Origin: an uncultured Dysgonomonas sp.
GTDB taxonomy: Bacteria; Bacteroidota; Bacteroidia; Bacteroidales; Dysgonomonadaceae
Assembly: GCA_937875275.1 (NCBI GenBank)
Contig: CALNCC010000089.1
Location: 1-17,778 of the forward strand
Direction of reading: 5' to 3'
DNA: 17,778 nt
A program made the translations under genes and the position numbers. Below are positions 7,281 to 14,490 of the stretch, in pieces. The notes beneath the pieces were generated by a model that saw only the letters and a list, made by a program, of their open reading frames with translations, searched no databases and had not been told where the DNA came from. The first letter of the stretch is position 1. Each line of letters starts with the position of its first letter.

Positions 7281-8429
7281 ATGAAAAACCTCAAAATCTA
7301 TTTCATCTTACTATCTGCTGTTTTAATCGGTTGTGAGAAACAAAATGCGACAGACAAAACTTATACAATCGGGGTAGATATAAATCAGGCAAAAAGTATT
7401 GACCTTTCGCCGGAATTAAAGATCGGAAGTTTTATTCCATTAGAGCTGACCGACAGCTCTATGATAAAGGAAATAAGCAAGGTATACATCACCCAAGAAC
7501 ATGTGTTTGTTGTCGATTTACGGAAACACGAATTATTCCTCTTCGATAGGGAAAATGGTTCTTTTATCCGAAATATCGGGCAGAAAGGCGAAGGGCCGGG
7601 AGAATACCGAATGTTTAACGATGTGTTTTTTGACGAAGAGACGAATCTGATATATGCATATGAGCGCATCAAACATAAAATGCAGGTATATAAACTTTCC
7701 GGAGAGTTGGTCGAAGAAATTCCATCCAATTACTGGTTCAATGCTTTCTGTAAAACCAAAGAGGGCTTTTGGGTATACACTCCCTATCCTGACGAGAACC
7801 CAGATGGCTATGCACTTATGCTATTAAACGAAAATCTTGATAAAAAAATAAACGGGTTCTTACCTCAAAAAAAATTCTTTCCGGCTTTGGATGGAATTCG
7901 ATTTGTAAAAGACGAAGAAAGTAGCGCCTTTTATTTCACCTATCCCTTCAGTAATATTATATACGAACTGAGAGAGCAAAACCCGACCCCGTTTTTCACT
8001 ATCGATTTCGGGAAGAAGACGCTTCCTTATGCAAAGATTCATGAGATAACGGATGAGGAATATTTTGCCAATCTGAAAAATCAGAATGATTACTTGGGAG
8101 ATATCGTAAATGTCAATCTGTACAAAAACAAGCTGTATTTTTCTTTTTCCAATATATCGGGCGCATCGTACCGATACAGTACAATCTTTGATATTGAGAA
8201 TAATAAGACAGATGTAATTTCGGGTTTCAGAAAATATACGTCTGCCACTGCGAGCAATTATAGTTTCGAAAGCTTAACTCTGACCGAGCCAATAGCGACT
8301 TGCTCCGATGGTTTGATATATCCGGTGAGTCCATACAGTTTATCGGCAAATGATCTGTTCGAAATAGGGAAGCAATCTCCGTTCAAGATAGATAAAGAAG
8401 CAAATCCGATATTATTCATTATGAGATAA
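7281..8429 (+). CDS. 6-bladed beta-propeller lipoprotein, copy 1
   Basis: 382 residues from the ATG at 7281. An in-frame GTG at 7257 would add eight polar residues before the signal peptide and is unlikely to be the start. The signal is a lipoprotein type with lipobox VLIGC and Cys18 as the lipidated residue. Family signs are FIPLE (51-55), a first blade with VFVVDLRKHELFLFD, the blade-closing motif IGQKGEGPGEY (99-109), and a C-terminal ANPIL motif. This is the layout of the Bacteroidetes 6-bladed beta-propeller (NHL-like) lipoproteins, whose molecular role is not established. It is the most divergent of the five paralogues here and ends in KEANPILFIMR instead of EDDNPIL. The next copy starts 75 bases later, the largest gap in the array. 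Confidence 0.85.
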   Translation: MKNLKIYFILLSAVLIGCEKQNATDKTYTIGVDINQAKSIDLSPELKIGSFIPLELTDSSMIKEISKVYITQEHVFVVDLRKHELFLFDRENGSFIRNIGQKGEGPGEYRMFNDVFFDEETNLIYAYERIKHKMQVYKLSGELVEEIPSNYWFNAFCKTKEGFWVYTPYPDENPDGYALMLLNENLDKKINGFLPQKKFFPALDGIRFVKDEESSAFYFTYPFSNIIYELREQNPTPFFTIDFGKKTLPYAKIHEITDEEYFANLKNQNDYLGDIVNVNLYKNKLYFSFSNISGASYRYSTIFDIENNKTDVISGFRKYTSATASNYSFESLTLTEPIATCSDGLIYPVSPYSLSANDLFEIGKQSPFKIDKEANPILFIMR

Positions 8430-8472
8430 AACCAATATAATGAGAAACGCCATCAAAATAAATATCTATAAA

Positions 8473-8491
8473 AAATTAAATTAAATTAAAT
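8473..8491 (+). repeat. Short AAATT tandem repeat between propeller copies 1 and 2
   Basis: Three full and one partial unit of AAATT fill 8473-8491, just 14 bases before the ATG of copy 2. It lies where the ribosome would bind, and A/T-rich leaders favour initiation in Bacteroidetes. The number of units is small, so length variation is possible but not shown. Confidence 0.6.
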
Positions 8492-8504
8492 CCCCTCATT
8501 AGCT

Positions 8505-9659
8505 ATGAAAAAAATATTCTACATCATCACAATCGTTGTTTTGGCAAGTTGCGCCAATAGCAGAACAGACAAAGAAGACGGCACAGCCGACACCCCCAAG
8601 TTGCTGACTATAACCCAAGAGAAGACGCGTATGCTCTACGATACGCTGTTGTTTAAGTCTACGATACTGATAAAGCCGGAGACAACAGACGAGTCTCTCA
8701 TCAGCCACATAGATCGTGTGGCGATGGACGACGGCATGATATTTATTTTCGATCAGCCTCAAAACCGAATCAGCGTATTTGGCGAAGATGGCACATTTCG
8801 ATACAACATTCATAAGATCGGGCAAGGCCCGGAAGAGTATATACAGGCAACCGACTTTTGCCTCGATCCCGTAAACAAAAAGATATTGCTGCTGTGCGAC
8901 CGCCCATACAAGGTAATGTACTTTAGCTATGACGGTAAATTTGAACGCGAAACGGCAACCTCGCAGTTAAACTTTCAGATAGCCACCGACGGCGAATGGA
9001 TATATACCGAAACTACGACAAATAAAGAGGGCGACAAGCGCCTGACATTCTACAACAAAGAGCTGAATGTTGTCGACAACGGCATAGAGTATATGAAAAC
9101 GATGCAAGACGGAGTCCTTTTCTCGCGAGGCAAAACGTTGAGCCAAAATTCGGGTATCTACTACGCATATCAGTTCGACAACAACATATACGAGTTGAAA
9201 GATGGTAAACTGAACAAGAAATACACTTTCGACTTTGGGATGAACACGCTACCTCTGAGTCTATTGAGCAAAGAAATGGCGTATCAGGATTTCAGCAAAG
9301 AATGTTACGAGAACAAATATATTTGCTGCATCACAGACGTTATAGATAACGACAACTACCTCATCTTCGGCACCAATGTGGGAGTCTGCTTTTGGGACAA
9401 AAGGAAAGACATATTTGTCTACAGCCACGGCATCCACAACACAGAATATAACATGAGCGCAGGACAGCTATACGCCATCGGCAACAATAGCAATAAAGTA
9501 TTATCGGTAATCGACCCGAGTATACTCTTAAGAATCGCCCAAATAAAGAAAACGAGAAATATAGGAGACAAACAACCCAATCCGAAGTTTGAGGCTTTGG
9601 CAGATCAATTGAAAGAGGATGACAATCCGATATTGCTTATTCATGAATTTAAGAATTAA
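8505..9659 (+). CDS. 6-bladed beta-propeller lipoprotein, copy 2
   Basis: 384 residues with lipobox VLASC and Cys16 as the lipidated residue. It is followed by a polar, charged linker (NSRTDKEDG) typical of an exposed lipoprotein tail. Family signs: a first blade with MIFIFDQPQNRISVFGEDGTF, the motif IGQGPEEY near residue 105 (GPEEY where the other copies have GPGEY or GPGEF), repeated hydrophobic-aromatic blade strands, YELKDGKLNKKYTFDFG near the middle, and the C-terminal motif KEDDNPIL. The tail after the motif is LIHEFKN. It follows copy 1 by 75 bases and precedes copy 3 by 14, so copies 2-5 are almost certainly one transcript. Ligand or partner unknown. Confidence 0.87.
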   Translation: MKKIFYIITIVVLASCANSRTDKEDGTADTPKLLTITQEKTRMLYDTLLFKSTILIKPETTDESLISHIDRVAMDDGMIFIFDQPQNRISVFGEDGTFRYNIHKIGQGPEEYIQATDFCLDPVNKKILLLCDRPYKVMYFSYDGKFERETATSQLNFQIATDGEWIYTETTTNKEGDKRLTFYNKELNVVDNGIEYMKTMQDGVLFSRGKTLSQNSGIYYAYQFDNNIYELKDGKLNKKYTFDFGMNTLPLSLLSKEMAYQDFSKECYENKYICCITDVIDNDNYLIFGTNVGVCFWDKRKDIFVYSHGIHNTEYNMSAGQLYAIGNNSNKVLSVIDPSILLRIAQIKKTRNIGDKQPNPKFEALADQLKEDDNPILLIHEFKN

Positions 9660-9673
9660 GTAAACGAATAGTT

Positions 9674-10807
9674 ATGAAACGATCCTGCTTGTTTGTCGCA
9701 CTGTGCGCAGCCTTGTTTTTCGTGTCATGCAAAGACGCAGAACAGACAGAGCCCGACACGCACCCTATACTGAAAGTCGGAGGCATTACAGCCACTTCGT
9801 TGAGCGACATTTGCGCATCGGTAGAGTTTATTCCGTTGGAGACAAATGAAGAATCGCTGATAAAGAACATAAAAAAGATAGTTCTTTTCGAGGATAAATA
9901 TTTCATATTCGATAAGTCGCTGTTCTCTATATTTATATTTGATAAAGACGGGCGGTTTGTAACTAAAATTCATCGCATCGGACAAGGACCGGGAGAGTAT
10001 ACGATGTTGTATGATTTTTTGGTTAAGGGCGAACAAAAAAGGATAGACTTATTGAATCCGATGGGAAGTGTGTTGACGTACGACTTCGACGGCAATTTTA
10101 TAGAATCGTTGAGGCTGCCAAGTCCACCGCTCAATTATTGGCGTATATTTAGTCCGAATGACTCTTCTTACACATTCTACTCCTCTCCAAACCATGATGA
10201 GGAGAGACCCATAACTCATTTATCAAAGAACGCCCCCGAAAGGTTATGCTATAATGATTTTAAACATTCCGATCAGATGGTTTCGAGCTTTGGCTGTTCG
10301 GGATACACATATTTAGATGAATTATACATCTGTGAAGGCATTTCCGATCATGTCTACAAATTGGTAGACACGAGCTACGTCGTTGCCTACGAGTGGGACT
10401 TCGGACACCGGATGAACGATTTTATGAAAACCATAAAATCAACTCCTGAAAACATGAATGAAATTATATCTGAGTACGTGGATAACCTTCACGGTAATCC
10501 GAACAATTTTATTCGATGGCAGGATTTTCAGACAGACAAATGGTATTACTCAAGTCTTATGAAAAGAGAATTTGACTATCACAATGTGTTTTATGAAAAA
10601 GGAACCGGTAAATATCATTACTTCCGACAGACGGAGGAAGGCGTTAAATTTGAAATTCGATATATGAATGATGATTATTGCGTAGGCGTAATAGACAGCG
10701 GTTGTATCCCCGACATACTGGAGCGAAGGGCAGTGGAAAACATCGAAGTGTTCGAAAACCGGAAGGAGGACGACAATCCCATCCTCATCAAAATGAATTT
10801 TAAGTAA
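9674..10807 (+). CDS. 6-bladed beta-propeller lipoprotein, copy 3
   Basis: 377 residues; lipobox FFVSC with Cys19 lipidated, followed by KDAEQ, an acidic start like the surface-export signals of Bacteroidetes lipoproteins (inference). Family signs: FIPLETNEESLI, FIFDKSLFSIFIFDKDGRF, IGQGPGEY near residue 102, a YEWDFGHRMNDFMKT block near 238-252, and KEDDNPILIKMNFK at the end. It is a recent duplicate of copy 4. The segment coding residues about 25-108 is about 92% identical in DNA, including 67 identical bases, and the YEWDFGHRMNDFMKT block and the last 35 residues are also very close. The stretches between are much more diverged. Its TAA is followed directly by the GTG start of copy 4 in the same frame. 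Confidence 0.88.
   Translation: MKRSCLFVALCAALFFVSCKDAEQTEPDTHPILKVGGITATSLSDICASVEFIPLETNEESLIKNIKKIVLFEDKYFIFDKSLFSIFIFDKDGRFVTKIHRIGQGPGEYTMLYDFLVKGEQKRIDLLNPMGSVLTYDFDGNFIESLRLPSPPLNYWRIFSPNDSSYTFYSSPNHDEERPITHLSKNAPERLCYNDFKHSDQMVSSFGCSGYTYLDELYICEGISDHVYKLVDTSYVVAYEWDFGHRMNDFMKTIKSTPENMNEIISEYVDNLHGNPNNFIRWQDFQTDKWYYSSLMKREFDYHNVFYEKGTGKYHYFRQTEEGVKFEIRYMNDDYCVGVIDSGCIPDILERRAVENIEVFENRKEDDNPILIKMNFK
9745..9999 (+). repeat. Near-identical duplicated block, first copy (partner 10885-11139)
   Basis: Aligned at a constant offset of 1140 bases to 10885-11139 inside copy 4, with 20 mismatches in 255 positions by my count. The run 9921-9987 is identical in both. The block codes for the mature N-terminus and first propeller blade. 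Homologous recombination between the two could delete one gene. Confidence 0.85.
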
Positions 10808-11983
10808 GTGAAAAAGAAGATATTATTTGCAGGTATTTCACTCCTTGCCACTTTCCATCTCACGTCTTGTTCTCAAAAGGAAATGACAGAGCCCGACACG
10901 CACCCTATACTGAAAATCGGAAGTGTTACAGCCACTTCGTTGAACGACTTTTGCGCATCGGTAGAGTTTATTCCGTTGGAGACGAATGAAGAATCGCTGA
11001 TAAAAGGCATGAAGAAGATTGTTCTTTTCGAGGATAAATATTTCATATTCGATAAGGAAATGTTCTCTATATTTATATTTGATAAAGACGGGCGGTTTGT
11101 AACTAAAATTCATCGCATCGGACAAGGTCCCGGAGAATATACTTTCGTTTATGATTTCAATGTCAATAAGGAAAAAAGAAGGATAGAGTTGTTAGTGCTT
11201 CCACAACGTGTTTTGTCATACGATTTTGACGGCAACTTTATAGAAATGACACAACTACCCAGTCCGCCATTAAGCTATTTCTCGTTCGAGTGCACAAACG
11301 ATTCGGCGTATCTGTTTTATACAGTTCCCTATTTCGACGAGGAGCGTCCGTTCATACACCTGTCGGGGTTGAATGCAAAACAACATGAATACAACGCATT
11401 CATGTTCCATGATCCTGCCGTTGCCTTATTTGGCATATACCTATATAAGTACAACGACGAAGTGTATCTCAGCAATTTTATATCAGACAACATTTACCGG
11501 TTTGTAGACACGAGCTATGTTGTTGCCTACGAGTGGGATTTCGGGCATCGGATGAACGATTTTATGAAAACCATGAAGTCTACTCCCGAAACCTTTAACA
11601 AGATTGTGCCCGAATACATCGACATATTCAATGCAAATGAAAAGAATCATGCGCGGATATCTTGTTTCGAGGCAGACAGATATTATTACACACACATCTC
11701 GCAGGGCAGAATGCGCCGTATGACTTCCGCCGACCGAAACTACAAACCCGATTCCTACAATGTGTTTTACGAAAAAGAAACCGGCAAATATCATTATTTC
11801 AAGCAGACGGAGGAAGGTTGCCAATTTAAGGTTTTACATGCCGGCAACGACTATTGTGTGGGTTATATAGACAGTGAGTGCATGCCCGACATACTGGAGC
11901 GAAGGGCAGTGGAAAATATCGATGTGTTCGAGAATTGGAAAGAGGATGACAATCCCATCCTCATTAAAATGAATTTTAAGTAA
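10808..11983 (+). CDS. 6-bladed beta-propeller lipoprotein, copy 4
   Basis: 391 residues starting with GTG at 10808, immediately after the stop of copy 3. No other start would keep the signal peptide (MKKKILFAGISLLATFHLTSC), with lipobox HLTSC and Cys21 lipidated. Family signs mirror copy 3: FIPLETNEESLI, FIFDKEMFSIFIFDKDGRF, IGQGPGEY near residue 104, YEWDFGHRMNDFMKT, and KEDDNPILIKMNFK as the identical C-terminus. It is about 14 residues longer than copy 3, mainly through an insertion near the middle of the C-terminal half (RMRRMTSADRNYKP). Translation probably depends on ribosomes finishing copy 3, because there is no gap for separate initiation. The next start, copy 5, is 12 bases after its stop and in the same frame. 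Confidence 0.88.
   Translation: MKKKILFAGISLLATFHLTSCSQKEMTEPDTHPILKIGSVTATSLNDFCASVEFIPLETNEESLIKGMKKIVLFEDKYFIFDKEMFSIFIFDKDGRFVTKIHRIGQGPGEYTFVYDFNVNKEKRRIELLVLPQRVLSYDFDGNFIEMTQLPSPPLSYFSFECTNDSAYLFYTVPYFDEERPFIHLSGLNAKQHEYNAFMFHDPAVALFGIYLYKYNDEVYLSNFISDNIYRFVDTSYVVAYEWDFGHRMNDFMKTMKSTPETFNKIVPEYIDIFNANEKNHARISCFEADRYYYTHISQGRMRRMTSADRNYKPDSYNVFYEKETGKYHYFKQTEEGCQFKVLHAGNDYCVGYIDSECMPDILERRAVENIDVFENWKEDDNPILIKMNFK
10885..11139 (+). repeat. Near-identical duplicated block, second copy (partner 9745-9999)
   Basis: Second copy of the block described at 9745-9999. The flanking signal-peptide DNA on the left is clearly different, and similarity falls sharply on the right after the GPGEY codons. 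Confidence 0.85.
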
Positions 11984-11995
11984 ATAAAAAATTTT

Positions 11996-13081
11996 ATGAA
12001 ACGAATCAACTACATTTTTATTCTTCTTGTATTGACACTTGCAAGTTGTGGCGATAAGCAGCAATCCGATTTCGATATCTTGTCATACAAAGACCGTCCG
12101 ATAGGCTACTCCGATATAATCGACACGTTATCCTATCGGTTCATTCCTTTAGAGACGACAGACGCTTCCATCATTGGCGAGATAGGAAAAGTAGAGATTG
12201 TCGACGACAAGGTTTTCGTGTTAGATAACTTCTCGAAGAATATATACCGATTCGACCTCGAAGGCAAGTTCATTGGTCAGATAGGAGGACGGGGACAGGG
12301 ACCCGGTGAGTTTGTCGATCCTTGCAGTTTTGTTATCAACCACAAAGACAGACAGATCGTAATTTGCGATCGAGCATCTTTTCAGATTCTCTTTTACGAC
12401 TACGACGGCAACTTCATCCATTCGTGCCGTATGAGGGCTAACCAATTTGCTTATCTGCCCGAGAGTAAAGACATCGTTTTTCTTTGCAGCCCCGCCGAGA
12501 CCGATGAGCAATACGAATTGCGAAGATTCCGCTATTGCACCAACGAGCCTGTCGGGGGCTACATTCCCCGTCCCAATTTTGTTGAGAAACAGGCATACCG
12601 AACAGTAAACAATTACTTTGTGCAGCAGGGAGATTCATACTACTTCATCTCGCTGTTTACCGACGAATTATACTGTCTCACCGAAGAGGGTGTTACACTG
12701 GTGCACAAATTCGGTTTCGAGAAAGACATCTTCGACTACGACCGGGCGGCACAGACGACGGATGTTTACAAAGCGGAGAAGTTAGACACCGCCTCGAAAT
12801 TTTACATCAACAACGAAGGCTCTTACATGTTCAAGATGGGATATGGAATGGAAACAGAGTTTGATATCATAGGCAACATCCATTCTGAAAAAATGAGAGC
12901 CGGAGGGCAAATATACGAAACTGTTTCCCGATTGGTTTCTTGCGCTTTGAATACGGTGGGGGTTCATAACGAATATTTCATCAGTGCATTTTCATACGGA
13001 CATCGCTATCCTGACAAATTTCCTGAAAGAACAGAAGACGATAACCCAATCTTAGTCTTGTATAAAGTTAAGTTTGAGTAA
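11996..13081 (+). CDS. 6-bladed beta-propeller lipoprotein, copy 5
   Basis: 361 residues, the shortest copy. Lipobox TLASC with Cys18 lipidated, then GDKQQ. Family signs: YRFIPLETTDASII, VFVLDNFSKNIYRFDLEGKF, GGRGQGPGEF near residue 96, two more blades with IVICDRASFQILFYDYDGNF and YYFISLFTDELYCL, and the C-terminal EDDNPILVLYKVKFE. It is well diverged from copies 3 and 4, so it is an older member of the array. It starts 12 bases after copy 4 and in the same frame. It is the last gene before a hairpin shared with the convergent portal-like gene. Function unknown, as for the other copies. Confidence 0.88.
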   Translation: MKRINYIFILLVLTLASCGDKQQSDFDILSYKDRPIGYSDIIDTLSYRFIPLETTDASIIGEIGKVEIVDDKVFVLDNFSKNIYRFDLEGKFIGQIGGRGQGPGEFVDPCSFVINHKDRQIVICDRASFQILFYDYDGNFIHSCRMRANQFAYLPESKDIVFLCSPAETDEQYELRRFRYCTNEPVGGYIPRPNFVEKQAYRTVNNYFVQQGDSYYFISLFTDELYCLTEEGVTLVHKFGFEKDIFDYDRAAQTTDVYKAEKLDTASKFYINNEGSYMFKMGYGMETEFDIIGNIHSEKMRAGGQIYETVSRLVSCALNTVGVHNEYFISAFSYGHRYPDKFPERTEDDNPILVLYKVKFE

Positions 13082-13120
13082 TCCCCCTCTTTCCTCAGTT
13101 ACAGACAAAGCACAAACGAA

Positions 13121-13147
13121 AACGGACGAAGATTGCCCTCGTCCGTT
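13121..13147. terminator. Hairpin terminator between convergent genes
   Basis: A perfect 9-base stem, AACGGACGA with TCGTCCGTT, closes a 9-base loop in the 103 bases between the stops of propeller copy 5 and the portal-like gene. On the minus strand it is followed by TTCGTTTGTG, a fair T-tract, so it best serves the portal-like gene. On the plus strand the tail is poorer. Confidence 0.65.
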
Positions 13148-13184
13148 CTGCTGTGTATTTGTGTCAGTATGTGTGTGTATGTAT

Positions 13185-14300
13185 TTACTCCTCGGTTTGC
13201 AGGTTCGATTCTTTTATTTTCTCTACAATATCCAGATCGTTGATCTCTAACCGATGATAGCCGTTGTTGATGGCAAACACGTCGAGCGTGTCTAATATGC
13301 GGCGACGCAGTTGGCGGATGACCGTCTGATTGTAAAGGATGTACGAGTTGATGATCTCGTTGGCATTGCCCGACAAGTTGCCCGACCCCGATATTCCCGC
13401 AAGGGTGGGCGATGTGAGGCGGTGTGCCGATATTATCTTCTGAAAGATGATGCTGTCTACATTGTTGTACAGGTCGGCATTGTTGCTTGCCGAGTAAGAC
13501 GTTACCACAGGCTTTACCTCCTGACTCTCGCCCCACAGCACTACAATGCTGTTTGCGCCGTTGGCTCCGGCAAAGCTGCTTTCTATGTCTTGCTGAAAGT
13601 GCGCCTTCTCGTCGTCGGCCGGATTGCTGGGCATGGTGATGATCGTAGACGGCACAAAGCCGTTGTTGATCGAGTTGCGATAGAATTTGCCCAACAAGCC
13701 GTCGGCTTCGATATAGTTCAACGCCGAATAATACTGCGGCACAGGGTAGTGGTCGAGGCTTGGCTCGTAGTCTTTGTAGTAGTAGAGGTATGCCTGCCCC
13801 TTGCCCATCTCTTCGCAGCCATACGCCTTTATCTCTATCGGCGCATGCTTGCCCGCCGTGCGTCGCCAGTCGTTGGAGATGAAGTAGGTTTGCGGCACGC
13901 CATAGTCGTTGAGGTTGCCCACACGCACCTTGCTGAAGTCGGTGTGATAGAGGCTCACGCTGGTGCCGTCTTCGTTGCGGATGACTTGGAAACAAAAGCC
14001 GCCGAAGGTTACATAGTCTCTCGCCAAACGCTCGACCATATCGCCCCAACTGCAATTGAGATTGGGTTGCCCGTTGTACGACGAGTCGTCGATGCCGTTG
14101 CCGCAGATATAGGTTACCTTGTTTTCGATGATTGCCTTGTTTACCGCCGACTCGTTGTTGAGTTCTATGATGCGCTGAGGCAACAGGTTGTCTCTGTCAT
14201 AATTGATCCATCCGCGTATGCTGCGGCTGAAATGAGGATAGGTTTTTACCATATCCGACAACTTTATCACACTGTAATTTTTTGTATTTTTCTTTTCCAT
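13185..14300 (-). CDS. Phage portal-like protein, solitary
   Basis: 371 residues, no signal peptide. The sequence pattern fits portal proteins of tailed phages of Bacteroidetes: LARDYVTFGGFCFQV followed by YHTDFSKVRVG (about 93-125); YPVPQYYSALNYIEAD and a NNGFVPSTIITMPS segment (about 190-225); and the conserved stretch SAHRLTSPTLAGI followed by GNLSGNANEI (about 290-316), then a polar helix QLRRRILDTL. Portals form the ring through which DNA enters the head. No terminase, protease, capsid or tail gene is seen on either side; neighbours are a propeller lipoprotein and a glycosyltransferase. It may be a domesticated phage gene or the last remnant of a prophage. The frame is intact and codon use resembles its neighbours. 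Family call moderately secure; present function unknown. Confidence 0.7.
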   Translation of the reverse strand: MEKKNTKNYSVIKLSDMVKTYPHFSRSIRGWINYDRDNLLPQRIIELNNESAVNKAIIENKVTYICGNGIDDSSYNGQPNLNCSWGDMVERLARDYVTFGGFCFQVIRNEDGTSVSLYHTDFSKVRVGNLNDYGVPQTYFISNDWRRTAGKHAPIEIKAYGCEEMGKGQAYLYYYKDYEPSLDHYPVPQYYSALNYIEADGLLGKFYRNSINNGFVPSTIITMPSNPADDEKAHFQQDIESSFAGANGANSIVVLWGESQEVKPVVTSYSASNNADLYNNVDSIIFQKIISAHRLTSPTLAGISGSGNLSGNANEIINSYILYNQTVIRQLRRRILDTLDVFAINNGYHRLEINDLDIVEKIKESNLQTEE

Positions 14301-14382
14301 TTTTTTATTAAATAGATAAAAGCAATCATTTAAGATGAAAAAGAAGGAGAAAACAAGGCTCTATCGTGTTTTTTTCATATAA

Positions 14383-14402
14383 TTGCACCGACTTTGCACC
14401 GA
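14383..14402. repeat. Direct repeat TTGCACCGA in the divergent gap
   Basis: TTGCACCGA occurs at 14383-14391 and again at 14394-14402, one helical turn (11 bases) apart. It lies in the gap between the portal-like gene and the glycosyltransferase gene. The first copy overlaps TATAATTG (14378-14385), one mismatch from the -7 element TAnnTTTG on the plus strand. The pair could be an operator or chance; nothing here names a binding protein. Confidence 0.4.
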
Positions 14403-14404
14403 TT

Positions 14405-14424
14405 GGGCGGTTTCGTGATCGCCC
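14405..14424 (+). other. Leader hairpin before the glycosyltransferase gene
   Basis: GGGCGGTTTCGTGATCGCCC can fold into an 8-pair stem (two G-T pairs) with a TCGT loop. It lies 67 bases before the ATG at 14491 and just after the direct repeat, so it would be in the 5' leader. No T-tract follows, so it is not a terminator. Confidence 0.35.
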
Positions 14425-14490
14425 GGTCGTCATTCGTCGAACAAAAGGAACAGACAAGAAAATACCATCAGACACTAAACCAAACAGAGT

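Noticed and set aside
7006..13184. A small NVEALA-type exported peptide or a bacteriocin-like cluster next to the propellers
   Set aside because: I checked the gaps (75, 14, 0, 12 bases and the flanks) and found no small frame with such a motif; the gaps are too short.
13155..13188. TG/TATG-rich low-complexity run after the portal-like gene
   Set aside because: The run is short and irregular (TGTGTGTGTATG type) and shows no regular unit count or flanking signals; probably plain low complexity.
13311..14315. 334-codon plus-strand frame opposite the portal-like gene
   Set aside because: It overlaps almost the whole portal-like gene, which has recognisable conserved motifs. The plus frame has long Val/Arg/Ala runs and no family pattern.
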